From Quercus robur (Eukaryota; Streptophyta; Magnoliopsida; Fagales; Fagaceae), in the NCBI RefSeq assembly GCF_932294415.1, contig NC_065535.1:30108782-30172781 (forward strand): 64,000 bases of DNA, given 5' to 3'. Below, one piece after another: positions 51,933 through 64,000 of the stretch (positions within the stretch are counted from its first letter, which is position 1; every line of letters starts with the position of its first letter). Below the pieces are notes generated by a model, which was not told where the DNA came from, did no database searches, and saw only the letters and a program-made list of their open reading frames with translations. Both the position numbers and the translations under genes were made by a program.

Positions 51933-54116
51933 TGTTGATGCCCACTTTTTGACAAAGTGCTCAATAGCAGAAGAAGCCTAACAATATGAAAAAAGTGAGA
52001 AGAAAAAATAGTAAAGCAAGCCTAGCAGGCCGAAATGGCAGGAATAATGGCCAGCAGGCTCACAAGAATAATAAGAGGTAAAAAGGAAATAAATGGATCG
52101 AGGAAGCTCAAGCAATGAAGTAGTAAACCCATGGAAACAATAAGAGGTAAAGAAGAAGTAAATGGGCCGGGGAAGCCCAAGAAAGGAGTTAGTAAATTCA
52201 TTGGGTTGGCTTAAAGGCCAATAAGCTCGAAAAGTAATAAGAGATAAAGATGTGGTAATTGGGCCGAAGAAGCCCAAAGGATTTAGCGAAAGCCCATAGG
52301 AGTAAAAGAGGTAAAGAAGAAGTAAATGGGCTGAGGAAGTCCGATGAATGAAATGGATTGACACAGCAGGAATGTTGGCCCGTAAAGCCCAAAAGAGGTA
52401 AGGATGTGGAAAGTAGGCTGACACAGCAGGAATGTTGGCCAATAAAGCCTAAAAGAGGTAAGGATGTGGAAATTGGACTTGCATGGTAGAAACATCAGCC
52501 TGTAAGCCCATAGATAATAAGGAAATAAAAGAGAGGTAATGATATAGCAGGAGCAATGCAATGGCATGGCAGGATCCCTCAGCCAAGAAGGCCACGAACA
52601 CAGGAAAGAAGATGGGCTAAGCAGGAAGGAGAGGGCCTGCACCCAAGCAATGCCCAGTCTAAAGAAGAGATGGAAGGCAGAGAACGTGAACCCAAAGAAC
52701 CGTATGTCTTTCATGCCATAAGAGTTAGACACCTACCAAAACGTACAGCAGAATTAGAAAAAGACGGAGGCAATAGCAAATGCGTGAAGGCTAGGAAAGT
52801 AATGGATTCAGACGGAAGTAGAGTATACACATAGGGCCCAAGCACCACCTACTTGTACCCAGTCAATACATGGGAGGTGGGACACGGGTCAAGGGTATCA
52901 AAGGGTGTGGTTTGGCGATGGGGAGAAAGAGGAAGTCTATTTTGGGGTTCCCGCTCAAACTTCTTTGGGGAGAAATGTCTTGCTAGGATGGCATCTCACC
53001 CAAAAGAAGTAAGTATAAGCTGGAACCACTGGATGCATGCCATAGAGGTAGATGAGGGAGAGGTTTAACCCTTATCTAGATGAGAGTAATGAAAACAAAG
53101 AGAGGTAGGAGACAAGACGGGCCATTTTTGTCTGGGAATGAGGCGTGGTGCAGCCAACATAGTGTAATGGTAGTGGCTGGATAGCCGGCAGGCTAGTGGG
53201 CAGTCTTGGAAGGACGCCTACAACGAGCCAAAAGCGGTTGAGAGGTAAAAATGATAAATCCTGTCATGGCAGACAGTATAAAAGGCCATAGTTGTGAATA
53301 GTGAAATGGGTGGGGGGGGGGGGGAGAACCACGACAAGAAATAGAGATAGAACAAGGAAGAAAATGAGAGAAAAGAAAAGAAGACACAGAAATCAGAGAA
53401 AAGCATAAGTGATAGGAATAGAGGCATGCATCAATAGGAGAGGTAAGAGACAAGACAAGCCATTTTTGTCTGGGAATGAGGCGTCGTGCAGCCAACATAG
53501 TGTAATAGTAGTGGCTGGACAGCCGGCAGGCCAGTGGGCAGTCTTGGAAACGCCTACAACGAGCCAAAAGCGTTTGAGGGGTAAAAATGGTAAATCCTGT
53601 CATGATAGACCGTATAAAAGGCAATAGTTGTGAATAGTGAAAAGGGGGGGGGGGACCACGACAAGAAATAGAGATAGAACAAGAAAGAAAAGGAGAGAAA
53701 AGAAAAGAAGAACACAGAAATCAAAGAAAAGTATGAGTGATAAGAATAGAGGCATGCATCAATAGGCTACCCATTTCTCTCCCTCTTGACAGACCCACTC
53801 TCTAAGAAGTTAAGAGTTAGAGTTTAAGCCATCTAGGTCATTTTTCCAAAGTTGTTTGTATTATTTGTAAAATGTTATAGTTATCCTGCCGTATTGTGTT
53901 TCTTGCTTTAATGTCTGTAATAGTTACTCCTGCTGTGGGCACGCCTTACACTTAAGACTCTTGCCAGGGCGCTTCTATACTAGGATGGCCCAATTTGTGC
54001 ACAAGCTGGCCTAAGATATGTTTCAGTTAGGCCAATCCAAACTCTCCTACCTTAGAATCACGAGCCATGGTATTGCAGGAGAGATCAAAGCCCAACAACA
54101 CAAAAAGCCCACAACA
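51933..54116 (+). mobile_element. Solo LTR, 2,184 bp, family 1 copy b
   Basis: Begins TGTTGATGCCCACTTTTT and ends AAAAAGCCCACAACA. Perfect target duplication ACCTT at 51928-51932 and 54117-54121. Same family as 46231-48177. It is longer because a block of about 335 bp with the TATA box is duplicated (53098-53438 and 53439-53767). Confidence 0.88.
53098..53767 (+). repeat. Tandem duplication of the TATA-bearing module inside the solo LTR
   Basis: Two copies of about 335 bp, each with GCCATTTTTGTCTGGGAATG, a TATA box (GTATAAAAGGC near 53276 and 53611), a G run and GCATGCATCAATAGG. Similarity is very high by eye. Confidence 0.85.
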
Positions 54117-54163
54117 ACCTTTTAATTAGAGTTATAAGAAAGAAAAAAAATTCACCAAAAGAA

Positions 54164-54164
<1 letters not shown>

Positions 54165-54208
<44 letters not shown>
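54165..54208. repeat. (GA)n microsatellite
   Basis: About 21 GA units; a second compound (TA)n(GA)n tract is at 54478-54521. Both lie within the composite insertion. Confidence 0.9.
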
Positions 54209-54211
<3 letters not shown>

Positions 54212-54476
54212 TCACAATTTTTTGTGTGGAAAAAATATGTATTGAACGGAGGAAATGATATCAAATTTATATAAAATAAAATGGGAAGAAGAATAGTTAA
54301 AATATAAGAAAGAGAAAAGGATAAATGAAGTGTAACGGTGAAATAGAGAGTAGTGGGGGAGGTAAAGAGGCAAAGATGGAACGGAAAGGTTGGAGGAAGT
54401 GTAACTGTAGGTGTGAACTAATAGGTAGAAGAAGAGGATTTTGTTGTGAGAGTAGTGAGATTTATTGCATACATTA

Positions 54477-54520
<44 letters not shown>

Positions 54521-54725
54521 TCAATGTTGAAAGGAGCTTTTAATATAGACAATAGACAATTAGAGTTTATGATGGCGTGTAGTGCATCACATTGGCCAAA
54601 AATAATTAATTTTGCAACACACAATCAATAAAGATGGAAAACCACAAAAAATATATATAGCGACGTGGTCGCTGATGTGGCTCAATAGGAGCGTAGCAAC
54701 ACTAAATGTTACTCTTCAACTTTTA

Positions 54726-56030
54726 GATATATATAAATAGATTTGTTTGTTGTCACATAATGATCTAATTTCTTGTCCTTAGACCACTGGGGGAAGCTAT
54801 TTGGACGAAAGCTACACATCAATCATCATTAAGATTTAAGGGTTGTGCCAATGAGCAACAAAACTGATGAATTCAAGGTGATTTAACTCAATCTTTTGTG
54901 TGGGGAATATGACAAATCAAGATAAAATTAAGACAAAATCCTGAACTCAAGTGAAAAAGAATGCTTGTTTTTTTATTGTTGAGATTAATATATTCTTTTG
55001 TCTGTGTCCTAGGTTATTTGGCCTTTAGTGTATAGCTAATATGAGCAAGCCTCGGAGTTGGGACTGAGGTCTGGTGATGTTAAACATATTAATCTTTAGC
55101 ATTTGATATAAGTTTTTGTCAAAATCAATTATTTGTAGGTTGTCTTATACATACAAGTCATCACCCACCACAACAAAGGATCCTACCCTCATACGCCAGC
55201 AATGATGCTAAAAGTTCTCACAAGGTATATGCAGTTCTGATCTTTTTGGACTAGTAATTTGTGACAAATCTTCATCCACAGCATTTCATAAAGATTCATC
55301 CTTCTTGGCAAGCACTAATCATAAAACTACTTTTATTTAATCATAGTAATTGAATCATGAGAGCTTCTAGAGTAAGCTTCTGCCAATGATTTTTAGCTTT
55401 GATGCCACATTAGCATGTGTAGATTCAGCATCAGCCGCCACCTAATAGTAATTGGATTCACTTTTTTTCAATTGCACATACAAATCTCCACAGTTGCGAA
55501 CTTCTAAGGATTACTTCAAAATAAAAGTGAGAGAACTTTGTTCAGTTAAAACACGTGTTAACTAAGCAGCAACATTTTTTCAATAGCTAGAGAATCTGAA
55601 TAAGTGCTGCTGTCTGAAATCTGATCTCATACCCACTTTCTGATAGAGACTTCACGAGCCACCAGCAACAGAAAGGCCTCCTCAGTTCAAGTTTCGGACA
55701 CTCAGACATCAAAGGGCATTCTATATATGAAAGATTATAAAGAGAACAAGTTGCACCAAGTAGGATCACAAAATAAAATTTGATACACATTAAAATAGTG
55801 CAGATATGTAACAAAAGTTAGTGTTGGTCTCGAATCTTGTATCCTATGAATTATGATGCTTAATGCACTGCTTGTTTAAGTGGCTAATTTAAAGAATGAG
55901 TTCGTACATAAGACACAATACAAGATGCTTTGCACTTGGACTCCATGCCACTATTCCTGCTCTAACTGTTGATTTCAACTCAAAATGTTGATTGAATTCT
56001 TAATATACACAGATTCTATAAAACTTTGCC
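54726..56030 (+). repeat. Tandem segmental duplication, copy 2, right part
   Basis: Collinear with 43840-44830. The shared landmarks (TTGTGCCAATGAGCAACAAA, AAGTGCTGCTGTCTGAAATC, AAGTTGCACCAAGTAG) follow in order. A segment at 54900-55210 is extra in this copy. No coding content recognised. Confidence 0.75.
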
Positions 56031-57517
56031 ATGTCTTGCAAATATAAATATAATTTTCTTCCAAATTGATTTAGAAGAAAATTTCTTTAACCATAGCGAC
56101 CATTAAATAAATAATCATATAACTAATTTAGATAACTTAATGGCCATGTCATAAAAATTACAGTGTGAATGGAATATTAATCTATTTGGAGGAAAACTTT
56201 ATTTCCCAGTTATATAATGTAGGAAAAAGTAATAATAAAGAGAACAAATGGCTGGAAATAACTGACAAACTTTATTTGAGTAGTTGATGACTAATGCTGG
56301 ATTTAGGAATTAAATAATTAACTAATGCGGGATTGAGGAATTGAATAACCACAGTTGTACGCATGAGCACTTGATAGCCATGCTTTATTGATGCCTCAGT
56401 GCTTGAATTGATCCCGTGTTTATGTAATGATAAAAAGTTCAAAGGAAAAACATCATCTCTTTGGTGCAATGAATTGCAGGATTTTTCCTTTCATTTCCAA
56501 GACGAATAAGTTCTTTAGCTATTTTATACTCAGTAAAGAGAAAAGGCTGGCCCTAATAGCCACTCAAAGTGTAGGGCACACCCTATCTTTTTCCATGTTT
56601 CTGTCCCTCACCGTTAACTAAATTTGGGACAATATGTTATTCTTATTCGATTTCTTTTTTTCTTTTTCTTTTTTTTTTTCCCACTTCAACATGTTTGCAG
56701 TGATTTGACAAATATTGGACATATAGTAGAATCATTAACATTTAGTGTTATATATGTTTTTTGTTCCAATAATAATAATTGAAAAAACATATATGACACC
56801 AAGAAACCTGATGTTCATAGGGGAACATACACGCCTAAGTATATACTAGTGGCCTAAGTATATACTAGTGGCCTTAGTTGCTCTTAAACTGTCAAACCTA
56901 TAAGGTAGAAATGAGTCAATTTATTGAAGTTAAGTTAAACCAACCTTTCTAACCCAAGAATGGATCCACTAAGAGGGTCAATATTGCATAAATTATAATC
57001 ATCAGGTTAAGAATAATCAATCTAGATATTCTTTGGCCTAAAGCAGTTAAGATTCACTTACCACTTTCACAAACTTTTTAGCAAGCCAAATATCTCTTTA
57101 CAAGACACAATTTTGCAGAAGTTAGATCATGGTTATCAATTGCTTTATTGACTAATTTAAAATCTATCAGACAAGACCTTTTTTTCTCTGTTTATAAATA
57201 TCAACCAAGGAATTTTAAGATTAGCATTAGTCTAAGCACTAATAAAAGAGAATTCATGATTATGTTGGGCCATGCATGAAGGACGAAGACAAACGGGCCT
57301 AAGTGCTTGCTGTGGGGGCCTATAATTTAGTGGAGAGTCATGGGCTCTTCCCATCATAGAAAGGGAGAGAATATATGCCATCATGTAACTATGATCCCAA
57401 AAGTGCTCTTTGTTTATCATATTTAATTAACAAAGTTTACATTAACTCTTAGTGAGCGTTTCCCAATACAGCAGGAAAGCAATCCTTCAGCATTTCTCTC
57501 TCTCTTTGTGCTGGGCA
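56031..57517. other. Intergenic region upstream of the RING-H2 gene
   Basis: AT-rich; contains a short tandem repeat at 56837-56872 (GCCTAAGTATATACTAGTG twice) and a T/C-rich tract at 56648-56680. I see no gene. The last 300 bp are presumably the RING-H2 promoter. Confidence 0.4.
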
Positions 57518-57525
57518 TATATAAA
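57518..57525 (+). promoter_or_regulatory. TATA box of the RING-H2 gene
   Basis: TATATAAA, 77-84 bp upstream of the start codon at 57602, leaving room for a leader of about 45-50 nt. Confidence 0.6.
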
Positions 57526-57601
57526 AAAAACACTAGAAGATTCTTCTGCATAAATACACTGGCCAAGGCGTTTGCACCTCTTCTGTATCTTAAAAACTCA
57601 G

Positions 57602-57820
57602 ATGGGTGTTCCTCAAACTCCAAATCCTCCACACCTTTCTCCGGCACTTCAACTTAAACTTTACCAAGCTTTCATATTCTCAATTCCTATCCTATTTTCC
57701 ATTATTCTACTTCTCCTGTTTTACTTGTTCTACCTCAAGAGGAGAGCTTCTACTCTCTCATATCCCCCACCTATACTTTCAAGAAGTCCTATTCCAGCTA
57801 GTGCATATTTTACCTCGGTA

Positions 57821-57854
<34 letters not shown>

Positions 57855-60091
57855 TACACACAATATTGCATACCCTACATGCAAGCACACATACAAATAG
57901 AAAAACAAGTACAATATGGTATCATGTGGTTTTTTTTTTTTTTTTGGTATGTGTCATTGAGTAAAGGTACTTTTTTGTTTGATCTTTGATAATAAGCTCA
58001 GTGAATTACCCCAACATGGACAAGGAAAAATGTTATTGTACATGTATGGCATCACTACGGTGATGATGTCAATCATGTACTATAAAATTTGACAGTACTC
58101 GTCCTGATCTTTTTCAAAGTTTTCAGGCTATAGAGAGATTCACAGATATTCATATTAGAGTTATACATGATATATAGCTTCTCTTTCAAGCCAATATTTG
58201 TCTAATTCTCTTTTGCTTCATATTTTCTACAGCCTTCTCAAGTGGGCTTGAAGGGGGAGATCAAGGACAAGCTTCCAACAATCTTGTTTGATGAGGAATT
58301 AAGGACAAAGGAATCACAGTAAGTATTTTTTGTTTTTCCTTTTACCTTTCAGATTTCCCCTATATATTAAATTCAAATAAGATTAGAAAATGACTATCAA
58401 TTTTACTAAAATAAATTTACAAAGTGAGTGTCATATCAATAACATAATAAAAAAATTTCCTAATTATTATTTTTTGTTTTGTATTTAAAAGTTGATGAGC
58501 TAGCTATTAATGTAAGAGTGATGTGGTTGTTGGGCAATTCTTAAATAGTCCGGAAGCAGGACTCTCACAAAAAAAGTGGGCTCCACACTTGGGTCTCACA
58601 TCCTTTGTGGGAGGCCCAGGACTACCTAAGTTTTTTCTGTGGTTGTTAATCAATTATGCACTACAGCACGTGCACTCGATGGCCTAAAATATATCACATC
58701 CGTCAACTTGAAAAGCCCTCTTCATAATAGATGAACGACTGAGAATGACCACTAATTTTTTTTTTCCTTTGTGAACTTCACAAAGGACCTTGATAGTGAC
58801 ATATCCTTGAAACCCCTATAGTCGTTACAGCTTCCAGATAGAATTCAATTCTTTTTCACACGAGTATCTCTAATGACATCCACTATTTTCCTAAAAAGTG
58901 CGTTTTAAGTACATTACACGATAAGAGAGTAGAATAGATGAGAGATGACATGTTTGGAGGTTATTAAATATGAATAAAGTTGAAAAGAGAATTGTGCATT
59001 TGATCTCAAGATTCTTTAGAAAAAGTATCCCAACTGGATAAGATCAACATCCATTCATGTGCTATATGCAGGGTTTTTCTTTTAGGCATAGGAAGATCTG
59101 ACTTGCCCTCCATGTTAGGTTGCATTTGATTATTATCTCTATTTGTTGCATGTTTTAAATAACTTTCAGCCAACGTTATCACTTCACCTGTATAGATGAT
59201 CATGAAGACTGATTAAGTCAATATAAAGTCCAGCAAACACTGACTGCTCATGGATCTCAATTTATATACTTGGTCTGCAAATTGCAGCATAAGTTCTCTA
59301 AAGTGCTAAAATGCCAAGGTTGAAACAATCACAACAATTAAACTTACTCTCAAAATGCTAAGTTTAAAAGTTCATTTTTAAAAACGAAGAACTATTTTTG
59401 TTAAACAAACATATTACTAAGACCTCAGAATTGGCCGACCCTAACTAATCTATTTAAAAATACATGGCCGACCCAAAATTTTGGGATTAAGGTTTTGTTG
59501 TTATTGTTATTATTGTTGTTGTAACATATTAGTAAGACAAAGGAATGTAAGATCAACATTTTGGAAAAGTACTAGCAATTTTTCAGTTGAGGTGTAAGTT
59601 GAACTGAATTTAAGAAGATTTTATGATATATTTTTCACAGATGTTGTGTCTGCTTGGGAGAATTCGAGATCAAAGAAGAATTGCTTCAAATCCCATCGTG
59701 CAAACATGTGTTTCATGTTGAATGCATTCGTCACTGGCTGCACTCAAATTTAACTTGTCCACTTTGTAGATGCTTGGTCACCCCAACCAAACTTGACAAT
59801 CCAGCTGCTCCACCTAGTATATCCGAGCCCCTCCAGCAAGATAGCACAACTTCCAACCAGCACACACAGAATGAATCATCAGAACAGCAGCAGCAACAAC
59901 AACAAGCAGACAGAGCAAGCTCAAATCTTATTAACATTCCAATAGAACATACAACAATAGCTATTGAAGGATCGTCGAGTGAGAATACACGAATAAGGGA
60001 AACTGGCAGATTACCTGACTTGTCCAATTGCAGGGAGAATGAGATGGATCATAGTCCAGAATCAGTAGTTCTCCATATCCGAATGCAATAA
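57602..60091 (+). CDS. RING-H2 finger E3 ubiquitin ligase, ATL type, membrane anchored
   Basis: Three exons, 57602-57817, 58233-58318, 59641-60091, phases 0 and 2, giving 250 aa. A hydrophobic segment at about residues 23-45 (FIFSIPILFSIILLLLFYLF) is followed by KRR, a single-pass anchor. The GLKGEIKDKLPTILFDEEL motif precedes a canonical RING-H2: C102-x2-C105, C121-x-H123-x2-H126-x2-C129, C140-x2-C143, with Pro141 after the seventh ligand as in ATL proteins. The tail (residues 150-250) is Q/S/N-rich, with a CAG/CAA-encoded glutamine run near residues 180-187. It resembles the ATL7/ATL58/ATL59 group, which has the same exon pattern in my memory; exact orthology is not certain. The predicted role is membrane-localised ubiquitination; substrate unknown. 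A (CT)n tract lies just after exon 1. Confidence 0.9.
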
Positions 60092-61790
60092 ATTTATGAA
60101 GCCTTCTTTTCCAAGTTGGAATAAAGTGATTGACTATACACCAGTTCTGAAGGCATGCAGACAGGTCCATGCCTCTTAAAACATTCACATTTTTTTTTTT
60201 GCTGTGTTATTGCTGCTATTCCAACTTTATGAAGGCGGCTATAGTTAGTGTTAGTGAATCAGAGGGAAGATCAGTATAAGTTTTGGAAAGTCTCATTTGA
60301 GGTGTGTGTAGTAATTTGCTATTTGTCTTGAAAGAAAAAAAGAGTGCTAGTGCTGGCACAATTATCTTGAGCTCTTTTCTGTAGGGGTAGCCTGATCAAA
60401 CACAACATAGTAACATAAGTACTGAAAAAATATATATACAATTTAGGCCCCCAACAACTTAAGCAACGGAATAATTGGATTAATTGAACAAATAGTGTGT
60501 ATTCCAAAAAAATAATTTTACTTAGCAATTCAATCACAAATATAATTACAAGATCTAAAATTAATAATCATCAAAAGAGTAAAAGACAAAAAAAAAAAAA
60601 ATGATAATCACGTGGAAAACCAATTAACAACCTCTTTGGATTTTTTTTTTAATTACCAAAAAAAAAAAAAAAAAAAAAAAAAAACCCTACTCCAAGGGGA
60701 TCCAACTTGTAGAAAATTCACTATAGAAGAAATAGTTACAAATTTAAGATCAATCATAATATACAAAACTTTTGTAACCTAGAAATTTCTAGTAATACAA
60801 CCTCAACAAACACCCTACTTGCGTTCTTACCGCAATGGCCTCAAAACTTTCAGAATTGTAGAATTCTTCTACACGTACTCTCTCCACGAACAAACTTTAT
60901 CCACTACATAGAAATTTCAAACAACAACAACAACCATTGTCAAAAAACTAACCATGCAGCTGCTTTTCCACTGCAATGGCCTCAGAACTGTAAAATTCTT
61001 CTACATGAACTTTCCTCACTAACAAACCTCGTCTGCAACACTAGAACTAATTTGGACAGCAACAACAACCCACTATCGAAAAACTAATTCTGTGGTTTCA
61101 AGAGTAACAATTTAGGCAAAGGAGTGAATAAATCACATATTTATTTATTTTTTATTTTTTTTAAGGAATAACGAGAAAGGCTTCTACATTGGCTTGTGCT
61201 AACTCTTTCTCTACCTTGAAAATTGTGTTTGTAAAAAAAATTATAAGTTTATGTGAAAGTGATAGACAAACCATACTCTGTTACATAATAATTATGGACA
61301 ATGATATGATAAAAGGTATAGTCATAGAATTACTTTATTGTAATAGGTAATTTAACACTATACTTACATGTGTTGGTTTCCTTAGTACATTTTAGCTGTG
61401 ATTAAATAATATGCTCTCAGTTTTGAACATTCTATTCCATTCGTCACATATTTAGAACGAGCCCCTACACAAAATGTGATCAGATGATTATTCCTTTGTT
61501 GCCAATATATGGCATAACATTACATGGGTGATGAATTATTCAAGAACTTTATAAAGTAATCGATGAATCCAAACAAGTGGCGTACGAGTCCCCTTATTAT
61601 TCACATTTTGTGATCATTGCACCAGCAGTTTGGATCATTTGTAGAAAAAAGTCAAAGAAATCTTTTGTCGGCAAACCCCAAGCATGAGAATGAGACAAGA
61701 GATCCCTGACATGCAACACATCTATCAGTTCACACAGGCCTCCTTACATTTGATACCGGTACTTATATGTCAATATCGGAAAGTAAATAA
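60092..61790. other. 3' UTR of RING-H2 gene and intergenic region
   Basis: 3' UTR probably to about 60320. Beyond that, AT-rich sequence with poly-A tracts (60589-60600 and 60659-60684) and an imperfect duplication of CTACACG-type words at 60860-61010 (GAATTCTTCTACA / AAATTCTTCTACA). No gene seen. Confidence 0.45.
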
Positions 61791-61794
61791 TTCC

Positions 61795-62215
61795 AATTGA
61801 AGTGGTAGGAAAAAGAAAGGCCCAATATGGCTTAATAACTCATGAAAAAAGAGGCTTAATCATTTCGTTGATAGTTGTGGGTTCTAATCTGCAAAATTGA
61901 TAAAATCTCTTGTGATTAGAATTTTTTATTTATTTTAAATTGAAGAGGTAGGAAAAAGAGAGGCTCAATATGCCTTAATAACTCATGAAAAAAGAGGCTT
62001 AATAATTTCATTGATAGTTGCGGGTTTTAATTTGCATAACTGATAAAATCTCTTGTGATTAGAGTTATTTTATTTTATTTTATTTTTTAAATTGAAGAGG
62101 TAGGAAAAAGAGAGGCCCAATATGGCTTAATAACTCATGGAAAAAGGGGTTTAATAATTTCATTGATAGTTGCGGGTTCTAATTTGCACAACTGATAAAA
62201 TCTCTTGTGATTAAA
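61795..62215. repeat. Tandem triplication of a unit of about 140 bp
   Basis: Three units starting near 61795, 61938 and 62088. Each contains GTAGGAAAAAGAGAGGC-CA, TTAATAACTCATGAAAAAAG, TTCATTGATAGTTGCGGGTT and GATAAAATCTCTTGTGATTA. The units are separated by TTTATTTTA-type spacers. Confidence 0.88.
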
Positions 62216-62219
62216 AAAA

Positions 62220-62626
62220 AAGCCTCATTGATAGATAGCTAGGATTGACCACATGATCCAATAAAAAAGCTGGTGTGCAGTTTATCACACATGCTGTGGA
62301 AGTGTGAATAGAGGGCCTTCTTTTATTTATTTATTAGAGATGTCAAACCAAGCTGTTATAGCTTCTGAGTGATATTTGAATATTTTGGAACTCTAATGGT
62401 AATAAACTCTGTGTAGTCCTGTTTTAATGTTTAAGTAAAAAAAAAAAAAAAAAAGGAAAAAAAGAGAAAAGAAAAAAGCATTTTCAGTGATACTATATAT
62501 CTAAATTATTTCTTTCTTCAATATATATTATATACTATATAATAAAAGTTGGACTTAGAAACCGTGGTTGTGCTAAATGTCTTCACCAAATTGAAGAATT
62601 TTTTTTTTTAGATTTTTAGATTTAAA

Positions 62627-62677
<51 letters not shown>

Positions 62678-62750
62678 AAATTTTTCTTCTCTTATAATTT
62701 CTAAGTTGATAAAAATCTTAATTTAATTATAATCTAAATTCTAAATATCA
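62220..62750. other. AT-rich intergenic region with (TA)n microsatellite
   Basis: A (TA)n tract at about 62635-62670 and a poly-A tract at 62436-62455. No gene or element ends recognised. Confidence 0.5.
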
Positions 62751-62754
62751 AAAA

Positions 62755-63012
62755 TTTTTCCCCTCTTTTCACGTGTATATATATGGTTCATTTTTTATGG
62801 GATAGCTTTGTAACTATCCTAAAGGACCTAAACTACATTAAAAGAAACTCCTAAAAAAACTACATTAAAAAAAAAATTTTAATTAAATGTACAATATAAG
62901 AGGGAAGGCATAAGTTTGAGTTTAAGTTAAATTTTATCAACTAAAAAATTGCAGTAATTTTTTTAGATAAAAACATCACAACCTATTTTTTTTTCCCCTC
63001 TTTTCATGTGTA

Positions 63013-63050
<38 letters not shown>

Positions 63051-63240
63051 GGATAGTTTTGTAACTATCCTAAAGGACCTAAACTACATAAAAAGAAACC
63101 CCTAAAAAAAATTACATCAATAAAATTTTAAAAAATTAAACATACAATATGATGAGAGGGAAGGCATAAGTTTGAGTTTAAGTTAAACTCTATCAACTAA
63201 AAAATTGTAGTAATTTTTTTAGATAGAAACGACACAACCT
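62755..63240. repeat. Direct tandem duplication of about 240 bp
   Basis: Copies at about 62755-62990 and 62993-63240 share TTTTGTAACTATCCTAAAGG, GAGGGAAGGCATAAGTTTGA and TAATTTTTTTAGATA in order. A long T run separates them near 63015-63047. Confidence 0.85.
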
Positions 63241-64000
63241 AATTGTTCTTATCAACTTTCTCCAAAAAAAAAAAAAAAAGTTATTCTTATCAACTTTTTC
63301 TCTATTGTTTTATTAATTTTTTAGATAAATACAAAAGCTTAATTGTGAATATGAAATTTTTTTAGAGATAATGAAGTAACACTACTACCACAAATATAAT
63401 TTTATTGGGAAAAAATGTAATTACATAAATAGTGTTTTATATGTAATAGGTTTTTCTTTATTCTTATCTTCTCCTTCTATAATATATCCTCTTCTTCTAT
63501 AATATATCTTATTCTTAGTGGAATAAAACTTACACCAAATTGTGAATCCTCAAATCCCTAAGGAAACGTCTCTTCCTCTAGCAACACAGGTATGTATTTC
63601 TTTTATTTTTTTGTTTGTTTGTTTGTTTTCACAAAGTTGCATCCTAATTCATGAGTAGGGAGCAATAAATTCGATGAAAATAATAAATAGAGCCTTTAGG
63701 TAAATCTATAAATGTTATTTTTTACGAGTGTATGTCTTTGGTATGTGTATGCATATATATTGCGTCTTATATTGTTTATAGGACCTTTTGCTTTCTATAC
63801 TTTGTGTTGTCTTACTCTTATTATAAGCTAGAAGCCTAGAACTTGCATTTTATGAATTTGGAATGACAAATTTTTAAACTCTTTTAAGAAAGGTAGATTC
63901 ATATGTTCGCTTGCTTTCTAAATCATGAGTTATTCTCTTTTGATAAATAATTCTCATATATATATATATATATATATAGACAAATACGTACATGTTGTGG
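63241..64000. other. Right-edge region; possible non-coding first exon
   Basis: AT-rich. A segment ending CTAGCAACACAG followed by GTATGTAT at 63591 looks like a leader exon with a donor site, preceded by duplicated TCTATAATATATC words at 63475-63508 that could serve as a TATA element. No start codon or coding frame supports a gene inside the window. A (TA)n tract lies at 63956-63978. Confidence 0.25.

Larger units (their letters stand above)
51287..54725. mobile_element. Composite insertion in duplicated bS6c flank (outer element unidentified)
   Basis: Collinearity with copy 1 breaks near 51287 and resumes near 54725. The inserted material starts around CCGTAGACCCACGCGTAATG and contains the 2.2 kb solo LTR (51933-54116). 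The outer part could be a Helitron or MITE, but I cannot fix its ends. Confidence 0.4.

Noticed and set aside
52283-52732. 149- and 154-codon minus-strand frames in the solo LTR
   Set aside because: Composition-driven (GCCCA-rich repeats), no similarity recognised, inside an LTR with defined ends.

Overview
The window is nuclear DNA from a flowering plant, very probably a woody eudicot. Six protein-coding genes have plant-type GT-AG (and two GC-AG) introns, AT-rich introns and plant-specific relatives: an ABI-like SCAR/WAVE subunit, a chloroplast-targeted bS6 and an ATL-type RING-H2 protein. The spaces between them are filled with LTR retrotransposons, solo LTRs, L1 tails, tRNA-derived SINEs and MITEs. 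A Fagales tree is a guess from the look of the repeats, not something the sequence proves. There is no CRISPR array, operon or prokaryotic signal.

Layout, left to right. 1-1150: 5' part of a Kish/TMEM167-like gene (minus), running off the left edge. 1644-4917: a 3.3 kb non-coding repeat. 5310-5476: a SINE. 6055-12750: a 13-exon gene (plus; 633 aa) with three tandem ZGRF1/Mte1-type (DUF2439) domains. 12690-17170: a local segmental duplication that copied the 3' end of that gene and the first exon of its convergent neighbour. 14698-17966: an ABIL2-like gene (minus; 306 or 315 aa). 19794-25629: 26S proteasome subunit RPN12 (minus; 267 aa), whose long second intron holds two MITEs, a truncated L1 and a hAT-like element. 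27203-38209: a young, structurally complete 11 kb Ty3/gypsy element of the Tat type. It has 679 bp LTRs, a CTTAC target duplication, gag-protease-RT-RNase H-second RNase H-integrase on the minus strand, a tandem-repeat block and a spliced antisense ORF on the plus strand.

38284-40230: SINEs and a purine-rich repeat. 40433-43462: plastid ribosomal protein bS6c (plus; 2 exons, 216 aa). The 3.1 kb covering its intron, exon 2 and 3' flank is duplicated in tandem. The second copy (about 44885-56030) carries a dead exon 2 and has grown to 11 kb through three solo LTRs, a Pack-MULE holding an ESCRT-III CHMP1 fragment and other insertions. 57602-60091: a RING-H2 (ATL-type) ubiquitin ligase gene (plus; 3 exons, 250 aa). 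60092-64000: AT-rich intergenic repeats.

The host genes are unrelated housekeeping or signalling genes (secretory pathway, recombination repair, actin nucleation, proteasome, plastid translation, ubiquitination) and do not form a pathway. What unites the window is its repeat history: nested insertions with readable target-site duplications, two tandem gene-segment duplications, and a recently inserted retrotransposon whose coding frames are interrupted. Exon models were read by eye from splice sites and reading-frame continuity; no alignment or transcript evidence was available.
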